From NCBI GenBank assembly GCA_021464245.1, contig JADCRB010000013.1, positions 9,292,095 to 9,356,094 on the forward strand: a stretch of DNA of 64,000 bases. Direction: 5' to 3'. A program made the translations under genes and the position numbers. The notes beneath the pieces are model-generated. The model was not told where the DNA came from, made no database searches, and was given only the letters and a program-made list of their open reading frames with translations. The DNA is from Carallia brachiata. Lineage: Eukaryota > Streptophyta > Magnoliopsida > Malpighiales > Rhizophoraceae. Each line of letters starts with the position of its first letter. The first letter of the stretch is position 1. This document shows positions 46,995 through 58,594 of this stretch, piece by piece.

Positions 46995-47010
46995 TTGAAG
47001 TGGGGGCATT
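46995..47010 (+). promoter_or_regulatory. Polypurine tract
   Basis: TGAAGTGGGGGCATT-type sequence ends directly at the TG of the 3' LTR, where plus-strand DNA synthesis is primed. Confidence 0.8.
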
Positions 47011-47819
47011 TGTAAACATCATTTTCAAAGAAAAAAAAAAAAGTCAAAATTGGCGTTACCGATTTCAAAGTCGGCAACGCCAACTTTGAAAAATATTTTC
47101 AATTAAAAAGATTCATTTCCCATGTGATGTTCACCTGGGAAAGGAACCCTATAAATAGGCCTCTGCCCCCCAGTTCAAAATACATTCAGCAAATATGTAA
47201 ACAGAAAAATTCAGAGAATTTTGAGAGAAAAAGAAAATTTTGAAAATCTCTCAAGAAAATTTCTTCTTTTCTTACGTGCTTTTACTCTGCAGTATACTCT
47301 CCTAACTCATTTTTGAGAGATATTTCAAGGGTAAGACCCAAAAAATTTGCTGTTTCCATTTCCAAAGTTATTTTTAGATTTATATTCTCCGATCGCCCTA
47401 GATCTGAATTTATGAGAATATAAATCTGAAAATATCAAATTACTACAAATCCAGCTGGGATTAAGCCTCAAACGGCCCTCAGCAAAATCCAGGCAGCTCA
47501 TCCGAGAACAAGTCCCTTCGACCTTCGGTGAAATTAAGTCAGATCGGCTCAGATCAGGTCTCTGCGGTTTTTAACCATAGTCAAAACGTCCAAATCAGAT
47601 CCGGTTTCAGTCTACCCAGTTCAAGAAAAAGTTGTGGAATTTATTTCTGTCAAGATCACGCTCGTGCAGCCCTTGACCGAGTCAAAAACGGAACACTAAT
47701 CGGAGGATCTACGGAGATCGACCCCACGTAAATTTCCTTTCATTTTTACAATTTTTATTTGTAATTTATTTTTGTATTTTCGAGTTTAATTATTTTAGAC
47801 TCGAAATTTACGCTTTACA
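47011..47819 (+). repeat. 3' LTR, 809 bp
   Basis: Partner of 37561-38365. It ends TTTACA at 47819 and is followed by the ATAAT target copy. Confidence 0.95.
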
Positions 47820-47824
47820 ATAAT

Positions 47825-48963
47825 TAGTGTGAGAATCTTTTTTAGGAAAAATAATTTTTTTTGAAGTTAAAAAATTTTATTTTTTAGTGTATACTATACA
47901 AAATTTAAATTTTTAAATTTTAAAGTAACATTTATCTAATTTTATTTTATTTTTTAAAATTTATAAATATAATTATAATAAATTAATAATTGATTATACG
48001 TTATTAAGTTTGTGCAGCGCAAATATGTGGCTAATAAGTATGGGTATAAAACCTCTCAATATCATATTAATAACGCGCCATGGTGAAGGACAACAGTGAC
48101 CGTTAACATTGCGGGTTATACCATGATGACACGCGTTATCGCAGCACGCTGTGGTATAGTGCCAATTGGGTTATGGCCCTCTTTTCCTATTGCTGTCGCC
48201 GTTGTGATGTAACAGCCAGGCCTCCGTGCAAAGGCTCAAAAATAACAACACCAGTTAAATTTATAAAAAATATATAATTAATTTAATAATTTAATTTTTT
48301 AAATTTTAATATATTTGTTATAATTTTATATTTAGATCTGCATGTTAATTTTGTGACTATTTATATGTATATTATATAATTTTTTTCTAAATAAAATGTA
48401 ATTCATTGTAAATAGCATTTTTTTTATTAGCTAGTTGGTAGTAGAGCGTAAAGTGTGACGTAGAGGGATGAAAACATTCAGGAAGAGAGAGTGCAAAGAG
48501 CGAAAAGGTACACATAAATTGTGGAGACAAATGAGAGAAAATAATATATATATATATATATTTATTTAATTGGTATTAGAGTTATTTTTAAGATTAAAAA
48601 CTTTAAATTTAAATATAAGGCAGAGTCAATTAATATAAAAAAAAAATATATGAAGAAAGTCAAGAGAAAATAAAAAAAATATTGAAAAAGAGGTTATAAA
48701 ATAAGTGAAGAAAGACGAGAATCCAAAGTCCAACTATCGTAATTTTTTTTTATGTGGGTCTACACCATGAATTATTCGTTAACTTTCTCCGTATAGAGGA
48801 TCACATTAAAATATTATAGCGACCACACGAATCTTCTTCATTCTTGACCTTAATATTAATAAATTTTAAATTTATTACTGTACTATGATATAAATTTTTG
48901 TAAACTCTGGAATCACCCAAGCCATGTACCAACTATTGTAATCTAAAGAAACAATTTTTTCTA
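47825..48963. other. Array spacer, right side of the retrotransposon insertion
   Basis: It contains the landmark CCATGATGACACGCGTTATC near 48120 and GTTGGTAGTAGAGCG near 48434, plus a TA microsatellite near 48545-48560. No gene is supported. Confidence 0.5.
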
Positions 48964-49085
48964 GGGAGGTGATATTTGCACGCACCAAATACTTCTTACA
49001 CGCCCAACTAACATAAGAAGACAAAAATTTTATAGCTCAATAGTGCGTGTAAGAAGTAAATCAATGCGTGCAAATATAACTTCCC
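48964..49085. mobile_element. Mini MULE-type MITE, 122 bp
   Basis: The ends are GGGAGGTGATATTTGCACGC and the complement of GCGTGCAAATATAACTTCCC. TTTTTTCTA flanks both sides perfectly (48955-48963 and 49086-49094), a 9-bp target duplication as in Mutator-like elements. The inverted repeats cover about 40 bp each. Confidence 0.85.
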
Positions 49086-49694
49086 TTTTTTCTATTGCTA
49101 TTGGGGTTTGGACTGAAAAAAAAGGAAATGACGAAGGTACGGAAAAATAATCGCTTTGCTGAAAATAATTGCTTGACTCAACAACCGGCTGCCCTCTTAT
49201 TTCTTTTCAAGTGAATAATTTAGAGTCGCATCGTGTGTGAGTTAAAATAACACCCGTCTATATTAATAGATCCCGCTATCTATAGAACAAATGAGAGCCG
49301 ATTGGTTTAACACTCTGTTTGGAGTGTAAAATGAATTGGGAGAGAAAATAGAGAGAATGAAAGTGAAGAAAAAGAATGTAATTTTGTGAGAATTAAAATG
49401 GAGGAAAAGAATGTAACTTTTTCTTGTGTTGTTTAAAGTGATAAAAGAAATGTAAAGAAAAAAAGTAGAAAAAAAATAATAATTTGTTTGAATATGAAAA
49501 AGAAGTGAAGAGAAAAAATTTCTTTTTAATTACAAATAACAAATATATCCCCGTCAAATTTGGATTGAATTTTTTTTTAAGATTTTTTTTTTTAGAAATC
49601 CTAACCAACATATTCGTATATCGTCTAGAATTACCATTTTCGATAGGGATGTCACTATATAATTGATATTTCTTCCAATTCAACCCGTGAGAGT

Positions 49695-50130
49695 TTTTTT
49701 TTTTTTTTTGTTAGGTACAGAGGAGAAAAAATTGCATAAAGGTAAATCAAGATTTAAAAAATTGCCCATCAAAAATAAAATAATTTTTTCAAATGCTTGA
49801 GAACGATCAACAGCTATGCCTTTCGAGGAATTAGAATTTCCGTGTGTACAAATGCACACTGTACATTAGACTTTTACAAAACAGATATCATGTCCTCCTT
49901 GCACTGAGAAAAAATGGGTGGGATGATACGAACCGCACTAACTCGACATATACCAGCAGTCTTATTGACAGAGAGCTGATGGGGTTAGAAAATCTGCTGT
50001 CTTAACAGCATTCATTTTGTCACGCTTGTGTTTGCTGAACATAGCTGTCTGCCTGTACACAGAGTTGCTGGGTTGGGAAACCTTGATTCGTTTCTGCCCC
50101 AAGTTATATACATCTCATTCCCACGTCTGT
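49695..50130 (-). other. Probable captured 3' untranslated region of sororin
   Basis: Non-repetitive sequence between the left MITE half and the sororin stop codon. It has no coding pattern of its own. Confidence 0.4.
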
Positions 50131-52465
50131 TTAGTCCAAATCATCAACTGATGCAACCTCCTCCTCCAGCAGTTGAAACGCATCAACTTCTGCAAAGTAA
50201 GCCTTCTGCTGCTCAATGAAATCATGCGGCAGGTCATGGTTGATATTATTGGTCGCAGCTTGTGCGTGGCACTGCTTCTGCAATGTAACAGGAATTCGAA
50301 GTTCAGCTTGGTAACTGCTTATAAGGACTCTAATAGCAAATGGCGAGAATTTATGAAATCATGAGAACAAATCAAATCTAACCAATACAAACTATTTTAT
50401 GTTCTAGCAAAGAAGCTGGAATGCAAGACCATACAAACTGACTGCCAAGCTTTGTGCGTCTTAGTTGTACACATAGCAAGAGAAGTTAAAACTTTAAAAT
50501 CAGCTGGCTGCTGTGCTTGGGTACTCTCATAGAATATAACCCAAATATCTCAGCAGTCTAGGGATTAACTAGAGCAAAATTACACAGGTCACCACAAACT
50601 GGATTGTATACAATTCTTCCCACACATATTATGAAAATGATTTTGTCAATAAAGGTAAACACCATGCTAGACAGCTAAAAGACAAAAAGTGAAGTTAGAA
50701 GCCGCAATAATATCAAAAGATGGCAAAATGACGAGAAACTAAATCCTCAAACCTTTTTCGGAGGTTCTGTTGAGGACTTGAATGGACTGGAACTCCACTG
50801 AATTTATCCCTACATTGGGCAAGGCCAGAGGGCAAACAAGATTATATCAATCAACTGAGTGGACTGATATAAATGCCAGATTAGAATGTATGCTTTACAT
50901 GAAGTTAAGATCTTTGGCCACGGCCCATGATATAAATGAGAAAAGAGCTATACACACTAGATACATGAAACACGGAAATAAGGATCGGAAAAGAACAGTG
51001 ACTATTCCAAATCTAAGCAGTAGATGAATTACAACTGCCAAGTTGTCCTCGATTTTATGCCATGATATTTAAGGAGAACCAGACTGCAGATTTATCGATG
51101 ATAAAAATGCTACTAGGGAATGAAATAAGCTACAAAATGAGCATGAAAGGGATCCAATGGGTAGAAATCCCGAATACAATTTTCCGAAGATTTATAACAA
51201 GTCATACATAGGAATTGAAATAAAACCAGCTGGCAGTGAAGAGCACTAATTCCAAGAACCATTACTAAGATGGAGAACACTTGCGCAATGCATTTCACAC
51301 TAAAATTCTCATCAATCTCCACATTTATACACCCTCTGCGTTAATTGTTGCAGAGACGAAAAACTAGCGAATGATATTACCCTATAAACTGCGGGTTAAC
51401 TGCAGGTACACAAGTGGCAAGTGCAGCAGTGGTTTTCCGTATGCTCTTTCTTTTACCAGCCGACTTACTTCTAGTATAAACAGAGCAGGGCTCAAATATT
51501 TCATGACTGGCAATATCTAATGCAAATAAGACAGGCATTAGGGCGCAAATCACACCATAAACAAAGACAATGTAAACCACAAGGATCAGCAACTCAAAGC
51601 TAGGAATGCCATCCATTATAACTAATATCTCACAAGTCACAAACCATGATACCAGCAAACCAGTCACCAACATGAAAGATATATTTCCACCATGTCGTGA
51701 ACCCCCAAAAGAGGGAAAACCAGAAAGGAATACATAAGCATTGTAAACTTTTCTGTGGATGAAAGAAATATTAGTCTATTCTTATAGAATAACTAGGAAC
51801 AAGAAGATTTTCATTCAACTCTTCGATTGGAGAACACAAAAATTCATATATCAAAAATATTGCACCCATATGATACGAAGAGAAGCAATTTCTACTACTT
51901 CAGCAATAACCTGAAGCGTAATTGTTCTGTGAAAGAAAAACAACAAAAAAAAAAAAAAACAAAATAAGACGACCCAGAAGAGTGATTAATCTAAGACGAG
52001 CAAAAAACGGAAGGAAGCCGTCAGAAGAAAAAATAATGATACATCGGATTAAAGGGGAGAAACAAAACAATTAACTCCATCGGCTACGCCAACAATTCCC
52101 AGAGAAGCGAAACCCAAGAGAAAAAATAAAAAAAAGCAGATTAAAAAAGAAAATGATGCAGCAGAAATAATGGTAAAATAAAACGAGTGATTGAGCAACA
52201 AATAAGAGGCCACAGGATACAAAACCCAAATTCTAAAACCTAAATCAACAAAGAAGAAGAAGACCCGAGATTCCCCCAACTCCAATTGAAAAACCTACCC
52301 AAACTTGTAGTTTAAAACATCAATTAAAAGAGGGAAAAAAAAAAGGCTACCAGCAGGAGAAGAAGAAGTAATCGAACGAGAAGGCGTCGAAGCACAAGAG
52401 GGAACCACAAAGGAACTAGGGTTTGAAGTAATGTTGTTGTTGGGGAAGAGTCTGCATTCTTCATT
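50131..52465 (-). pseudogene. Sororin-like gene fragment (cohesin protection factor), copy 2, five exons
   Basis: Five exons can be chained with consistent phases: 52351-52465, 51381-51516, 51299-51335, 50753-50797 and 50131-50277 (stop at 50131-50133). Together they give about 158 residues. Key parts are a Ser-rich N-terminal stretch, EPCSVYTRSKSAGKRKS, a short basic EPPKK, and the C-terminus LPHDFIEQQKAYFAEVDAF followed by EEEVASVDDLD. The last part matches the conserved sororin C-terminal domain as I know it (DFIExQRAYFAEIDAFELxEEEV), which docks on cohesin. The frame lacks a start: upstream of 52465 is a TAG, then element end. All five exons remain open, so decay is slight, but without its N-terminus it is a captured fragment. 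It could still be transcribed, possibly as antisense or siRNA. Confidence 0.75.
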
Positions 52466-52736
52466 CTATCCAGCCTCATTTGCTTTTCACAGTGTAGACG
52501 ACGGCACATTCGTAAATTTACTGTAACTCTGTAACTTTTCTCTGCTTTTCCCTCCGTTTGGAGAGAGCTTTCGTACATTACGGTGAGGCACTACTTTCCC
52601 CTCACTTTCGCCTCTGATTCCTTCTTTCGCTTCTCCAAACGAACGAAAATGCTTTTTACTGCATAATTTCCTTTCCTCTTCTTTTCTTTTCTCTGCTTTC
52701 CTTCCACTCCAAACAGAGTGTAAGTGTCTGTCTTTA

Positions 52737-53260
52737 GGGTGTGTTTGTTTGAGGCAAATCCAATTTCTGGATTTGGTTTTCACCACTTTTCAGTGTTTGA
52801 GGTCAGGAATTTGAAAGATTTTGAAAAATCAAATTTTGGGCCATTGGATGAAAAGTGCATGTATTTATGGAAAACAACGTTCGCTCGAATTGAGCGAACG
52901 TCATTTTTCGTGGAGAAACATAGGGAGTACTGTTTTGATACTGTGCTAACACTATTTACAAAGTAAAAAATAATAAAATAATAATATTTTTTACTGTTTA
53001 CACAGTAAAAAATAATAAAATAATAAAATTTTTACTATTTATACATTAAAAAATAAGAAAATAATAATATTTGTACTGTTTGCACTGTAAAAATAATAAA
53101 ATAATAATAAAAGATTTCATTTTATATAATTTCACCAAATACAGAATAATATTTTCAGCACCACAGTCAAACACCGTAATTGAAAATAAAATTTTAGAAT
53201 TTTATTGTCCTCAGTAAATGATATTCCAGAATTTCATTTTCGTCAACAAACAAACGGACT
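52737..53260. mobile_element. MITE of 524 bp with internal palindrome and tandem repeats
   Basis: The ends GGGTGTGTTTGTTTG and the complement of CAAACAAACGGACT are imperfect inverted repeats. TTA flanks both sides (52734-52736 and 53261-53263), and TAAGTGTCTGTCT also occurs on both sides. Inside are a hairpin with 10-bp arms (52877-52886 and 52892-52901) and about four copies of a TTTTTACTGTTTACACAGTA-like unit (about 52955-53110). It is absent from block 1. Confidence 0.7.
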
Positions 53261-53415
53261 TTAAGTGTCTGTCTAGAAAATTTATTTCTTATATAAAGTT
53301 ACATCATTGGCACAGCCACGCCTTCTCGCCAGGCTTATGGCTTACAATTATTGCTATTAAATTTTCTAGACTCCCCAGTAATTGATTTTACTAGGAAACT
53401 GCTTTTATTCATCTT

Positions 53416-53648
53416 TCATTCATGTACAAATGTTTGTTTATGCAGGCATATACAAACATGGAAAACGCAGTCTGCTGGGCCTGTGCCGAAGGGACCACAT
53501 TTTATATGAGAGCAATCATCATCATTCTTACATTTCTTCGTTTTCGTAGGGACTTCTTCAGCTTTTGGCACTGCGGTCACTGTAACACATGCCAATAGTT
53601 TCATTTGTTAGTTACTATCAAACAACTAGTTAGAAAAAATTAATCACC

Positions 53649-53679
<31 letters not shown>

Positions 53680-53728
53680 AGAGAGACTAACAAAGTGAGC
53701 CAATCAAGAGAACAAATAAGAAGGCCAT
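53416..53728 (-). CDS. NCR/defensin-like cysteine-rich secreted peptide, copy B (intact)
   Basis: Exons 53692-53728 (MAFLFVLLIGSL) and 53416-53579 are joined across a GTTAGTC...TTACAG intron that holds a CT microsatellite. The product is 66 residues: a signal peptide ending near AVPKAEE, a Lys/Thr pro-part, then six cysteines as C-x5-C-x4-C-x9-C-x4-C-x-C (CKNDDDC ... CVFHVCIC) and the tail LHKQTFVHE. By family it should be secreted, with disulfide-stabilised folding; antimicrobial or signalling roles are possible but not shown. It is the closest paralogue of the dead copy A, differing by a six-base insertion that adds a Thr-Lys pair. The TATA box TATAAATA is at 53837-53844. Confidence 0.75.
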
Positions 53729-53836
53729 TTTGAAAGAAGAGTTCTCCATATCTTTGGGTACGCCTATAGCCTGTAGTCGCAAAATTAAGATGAGAATAGT
53801 TTTCTTGCAGGTGCATTTTGGGAAAGCTCATCTGAG

Positions 53837-53844
53837 TATTTATA
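53837..53844 (-). promoter_or_regulatory. TATA box of peptide gene B
   Basis: TATAAATA on the minus strand, 109 bp upstream of the ATG, the same spacing as in copies C, D and E. Confidence 0.65.
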
Positions 53845-53849
53845 GGCCT

Positions 53850-55247
53850 AAAAATTTAATGGCTTTAAATCTGAGGCAACAGAAAGGATACCCACATTTA
53901 TTACAATTTAAAACCAAAGCAAGAGAGAAGATTAAATATGTCTAATTTTGTAAATAATTGTTAATGAGTGTCCCAATATACTTTATAAGAAAATTTTTAA
54001 TATATCTACTATATTATTATTTTTAATCAACAATTCAACGATTTATATTACTTTATTATTATTTTAAAACTATTTAAATTAAATCGTCAAGTTTTTTTCA
54101 TGTTAGAATAATTTAGTTCTGCTTAAATACGTTAGAGCTCCACTACAAGGTGTAACTCAGGTAGTAATAAATTGGTCATTTAATCCATCCAGAGTCATCT
54201 AACATGTTATCTATTTTTATTTTTTTTCAAATTATCTCCTTCGGTGAGTTATCTTACTTTGATTTCACTTTGATCTCATCAAACTAATGAATATTTCCAA
54301 GTATCTCCCAACAAAATTAATGTATTCACGTCTCTCAAGAGACAACTCAATTGTTAACAACCTAGATCTCTATCTCTAAGAAGATAGTATGTGATTTATC
54401 AAAATGGGCTTTCGCATTTGTCACAGAATTTATCTCATAAATAGATAGTTTATCTTTTTTTTTTTTCAATTGAGTCATTTAACGAGTTATATTTCTTTAA
54501 TTTTAATTTGACCTCACCTAACAATTCATATTAAACATTTTCCAACAAATTAAAGTGTTCAACATCTCAGTTGTTAATAACTTAGATCTCGATCTCCAAA
54601 AAAAAAAGATAGTATGTGATTTATAAGAATGAGCTTCCATATTTATCACATAATCTATCTTATAAATATATTACATTAAAAACATAATTCTTCTATGCAA
54701 TAACATTACGGTAATACAAGATACTTTTTTTGGGTTAATATCTAAAAAAATCATGATCTTTTGTATATTAATAAATATAACATCACTTTTAATAATTTAT
54801 AATTTAGACTCTGTAGAAATTTTTTCTAACAAATTTACCACGTCGTCAAGTTTAATAATCATTTTTTACATCTGACGTGAATTTTAGTCACCATGTTTTT
54901 TTATTATATGTCAACATATAGTTCGCATCATCGAAACAAGTTATTACTTTTGATAGATTCTGTCTATCAAACTGCACAGGATAATAAATTTATTAGGAAA
55001 AGTTCTTACAAAATCTAAATTGTGATTTTTAAAAATCATGTTATATTTTTTAATTTACACAAAAAAAATCATGATTTTTTTATATGTATTAACCTTTTTT
55101 TACTTTTATTTAATATAGTAGTTTGAGCACATTAGATTTTTGGTTCATAAATTTTTATTTATTTATTTTTAGTTAATTAATTATACAATATGTTTACATT
55201 ATTGTTGCTCACTGACAAAAGAAACACTCCAGAGAGAAACTTATCAC
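53850..55247. other. Array spacer without genes
   Basis: Partner of 2880-3845 up to about 54820, then sequence deleted from block 1. AT-rich; nothing coding is seen. Confidence 0.5.
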
Positions 55248-55255
55248 ATGTCCCA

Positions 55256-55732
55256 CAAGATTGTCAGAATCAGACCGGTTATCGAACTGAAAATATTAGT
55301 GGGTTAAGGTTCAACCAGTTGAACCGGTCGAACCGGTATTTAATAATATATATGTGTATAAAAGTAATTATAAAAATAATATTTATAAATAGTGATTAAA
55401 TATTAATTTTTCTAATTTTAAGGATGAAATTGAAATTTTTAATAGATTTAGGACTAAATTGAACTTTTAAATTATAGTTAATGCTTAAATTATAATTTAA
55501 ATAACATTTGAGGTCAAATTGTAATTTATGAATTTTTTAATTTTATTGGACCGATCCAACCGGTCCGATTTTCACCGATTTTTACCGGTTTTGACCGATT
55601 CTTGACCGATTTTTTCCAGTTTTGACCGGTCCGAGTCACCCTTCGAAATTTACCAAAACCGACCCGGACCACTGGCCAATCCCCGGTTCAATCAGTCCGA
55701 CCGATCAGTCCGGTCCGGTTCTGACAACAGTG
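55256..55732. mobile_element. hAT-type MITE (same family as 15274-15751), 477 bp
   Basis: Flanked by ATGTCCCA (55248-55255) and ATGTCTCA (55733-55740), an 8-bp duplication with one mismatch. The ends CAAGATTGTCAGAATC and GGTTCTGACAACAGTG match the family, with ACCGGT-rich subterminal repeats. Confidence 0.8.
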
Positions 55733-55740
55733 ATGTCTCA

Positions 55741-57153
55741 TGCAAAAGGAGATCACATGCTTAGTCCCAAAATGCCACATCCACATCGTAGTATACAAAA
55801 AATGTTATTGTTTAATTGCCTACATTATGCTTCATTTTCTTTGAAAAATTCTAACAATCGAGTTTCAGTATTGTCAATAACTTATCTGATAGAGAAGCAT
55901 TATAAAATTATAAATAGTTAATATAGAAAAATATCACTAATTTTGTATAAAATAACAAATCTAATACATACTTTAAAAAATAATAGTTTATTCCTCTTTA
56001 ACAAATATAACACGCAATAGTTTCATATGAACAAAGTTCGTCAATTTCAATGACAGATTTATAAAAATATATCTGTTTCGATAACATAATAATTATAAAT
56101 GTTAGTGTTTGGTGATGTGTATGATTGTCACATCATCGAAACATGTAAATTATGTTTAAAAAATTTCACGACGTATTGATCTATTACAAAAAAATTTAAA
56201 GACGGATAAATTATTATTTTTTAAAATTAATATTAAATTTATTAATTTATGTAAAATCTATGATACGTTGTATATTAACTCAATCATAAATGTTGAAACT
56301 TCATTTCATTACAATGCAAGACGACTAAGAAACCACCGACTGAAAGTTGGTTCCCACGGACATCCACTCCCGGACATTAAAATCCCCGTTCTATGTTTAT
56401 TGTCCAACCTTTTTTTTGGGTCACTCAATGAAATTAGCAACGGTAAGGCAGTTTGTTTTTGCATTTTATTTTGGACATATTAGGCAATGGAGTCTGAACT
56501 TAACATTTAGTTTATTAGAAAAAATGGAAAATGAGGCCGTACAAAGATTGGAACAAAATACGTGTCAATTCATCGAGAACGAATTTCAAGAAAAAATTTT
56601 CCGGATAATTGAATTTGAAGTATTATTAAAATGCTTATATAGTTTCTTAAAAGTATTTAATTATTTATCTTTTTTTAAATTTAATTATCTAAAATTATTA
56701 ATATATCAATTCTTTGTATATCAATTCTTTGTCAATTATTAATATAAACGTGTTTTATTTTTTATTATTAAAAAATAAAACACGCTTATATTAATATATC
56801 AATTCTTTGTATATCGCTATCTATAGAACAAATGAGAGCCTATTGGTTTAAAGTTTATGTGACCTATTGGTTTATATCTTTTTTTTTTTTTACAACTATT
56901 GGTTTATATCTTTAAAATGTAATTTTTTACACACTCATTCTCTCTTCCATTCAAAAACTTGGCACAAAAGGCAAAGTTAACAAAATTTATTTCTTATATA
57001 AAGTTCCATCATTGATACAGCTACGCCTTCTCGCCAGGTTTATGGCTTACAATTATTACCATCAAATTTATTAGACTCCCTAGCAATTGATTTTACTAGG
57101 AAATTGCTTTTATTCATCTTTTATGCATATAGGAAATTGCTTTTATTCATCTT
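55741..57153. other. Array spacer without genes
   Basis: It contains two pieces of the recurrent segment (about 55805-55915 and 56285-56420), separated by AT-rich sequence. At about 56700-56810, TATCAATTCTTTGTATATC words repeat, and AAACGTGTTTTATTTTTTA meets its inverted copy. The 3' flank of peptide copy G begins near 56930. Confidence 0.5.
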
Positions 57154-57435
57154 TTATGCATATACAAATGTTTGTTTATGCAGGCATATGCAAACATTTA
57201 AAATGCAGTCTGCTATGTCTGTGCCGAAGGGACTCACATTTTATAGCAGAGCAATCATCATGATTCTCACATTTCGTCGTAGGCACTTCTTCAGCTTTGG
57301 GCACTGCGGTCGCTGTAACACATGCCAATAGTTTCATTTGTTAGTTACTATCACATAACTAATTAGAAAAAATTAATCACAGAGAGAAAGAGACTAACAA
57401 GGTAAGCCAATCAAGAGAACAAATAAGAAAGCCAT
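57154..57435 (-). pseudogene. NCR/defensin-like peptide gene, copy G (one-base insertion)
   Basis: The ATG at 57433-57435 opens MAFLFVLLIGLP, and exon 2 begins at 57312 with the family's acceptor. The frame is open through the first three cysteines (CENHDDCSAIKC). It then carries one extra base (TGTGAGTCCC where intact copies have TGTGGTCCC) and loses the last three cysteines, which persist in the next frame (CILNVCIC). The usual upstream block is cut by the retroposon starting at about 57541. It is probably dead. Confidence 0.8.
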
Positions 57436-58594
57436 TTTGAAAGAAGAGTTCTCCATTTCTTTGGGTATGCTTAAAGCTTGTAGTCCCAATTTTTTTTTTT
57501 TTTTTTGCCATAAGTAGTCGCAAAATTAAAATGAGAGTAGTTTTTTTTTTTTTTTACATAAAAAAAATTATTACATTAATATTCGTAAAAACTGTGTATA
57601 GGGCCAACACAAAAATGTCGGAAAAACTTGTATAAAGTAGGAAAGTTAATCGGCTTAAATGACATACAAATCAAGTGTTCGATACGACCAATTACAAATA
57701 AAGCATGAAGCTTATTTACGCTAGATACTCTGGCGAGAATATCTACCAAACTAAGACTAAACTTACACTGAAGCATTGACTAGATCTAATATTATTGAAC
57801 AAAACTGATAATGACAATATCTACCACACCTCGACGGACCTAGGAAATCGGTTGGGTGCACCAACGACGATTCCCAACAACGCTAAATTACTTTTATAGA
57901 AACATTTAAACGTGACACATATCACTCAATACAAAAGGATGTAGCATACGCTATAACAGCCAAATCCAACGGTGGTGGTTGTGACGAAGGACGGCAACGA
58001 CGACTGGCGGGTGGCCGGCAGCGACTGGGACATAAGCGGGAACGGTGGAGGCTTCAGCGCCGATGGCGGGGTGTGCCAGATGAGGCAGCATCAGTGTAGG
58101 TAGCGCCGAAGGCGCCAGCTTCAGCTACTATGGGCTGGACTCTGAATGTAGTGTCGATAGCCAGTACGACAGTTCTGGCAGCAAAAAGGGGATCAGAGTC
58201 GAAGTCGCCGGCATCTAGTTCGGCGGCGCCAACGACAAAGACGTCGTCACAGGCGATGGCACTGTTGATGAAAGCGTCAAAAAAAGGTAAAAGACCACTA
58301 GGGAGCACGGATCTGGGCCTTAGAGGGCCATGGGTTATGTTATTTAAGCTAAAACTTGACGAAAACGAAGCAAAATGCTTTATGGGAGTGGTAGGGGAAG
58401 AGAGAGGAAAGCAATGGGTTGGGTAGAAGAGAAAGGAGGGAAGACATGAGGGGGCGTGGAGGAAGAGGATAAGAGGGAGAAAGACAAGTGGGAGGCTAGG
58501 GCTTGTGGCTTGCCAGTGGAGGTGGCAACCACCACCCCGCCAGCCAGAAAGGGAAGAATTTTTGAAAGACAGAAAGAGAGATTTGAGAGAGTTA

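Larger units (their letters stand above)
37561..47819 (+). mobile_element. Ty3/gypsy LTR retrotransposon, Tat lineage, 10.26 kb, coding region decayed
   Basis: Complete structure: LTRs at 37561-38365 and 47011-47819, 5-bp target duplications ATAAT (37556-37560 and 47820-47824), LTR ends TGTAAA...TTTACA, a candidate primer site just after the 5' LTR, and a polypurine tract just before the 3' LTR. Order: gag, protease, reverse transcriptase, its own RNase H, a second RNase H, integrase. The extra RNase H before integrase is diagnostic of the Tat group (Tat/Ogre/Retand). Between integrase and the 3' LTR lie about 2 kb of additional sequence with a WOX homeobox gene. All main domains contain frameshifts, so it is not autonomous. 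Confidence 0.95.
49311..52720. mobile_element. Pack-Harbinger element carrying sororin exons, 3.4 kb
   Basis: The terminal repeats CACTCTGTTTGGAGTG (49311-49326) and CACTCCAAACAGAGTG (52705-52720) are perfect 16-bp inverted copies. TAA stands on both outer sides (49308-49310 and 52721-52723), the PIF/Harbinger target duplication. The left 380 bp and the right 160 bp resemble the two ends of the 765-bp MITEs at 58595-60127; the 2.8 kb between is host gene sequence, five exons of a sororin-like gene on the minus strand. No transposase is encoded. Confidence 0.85.
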
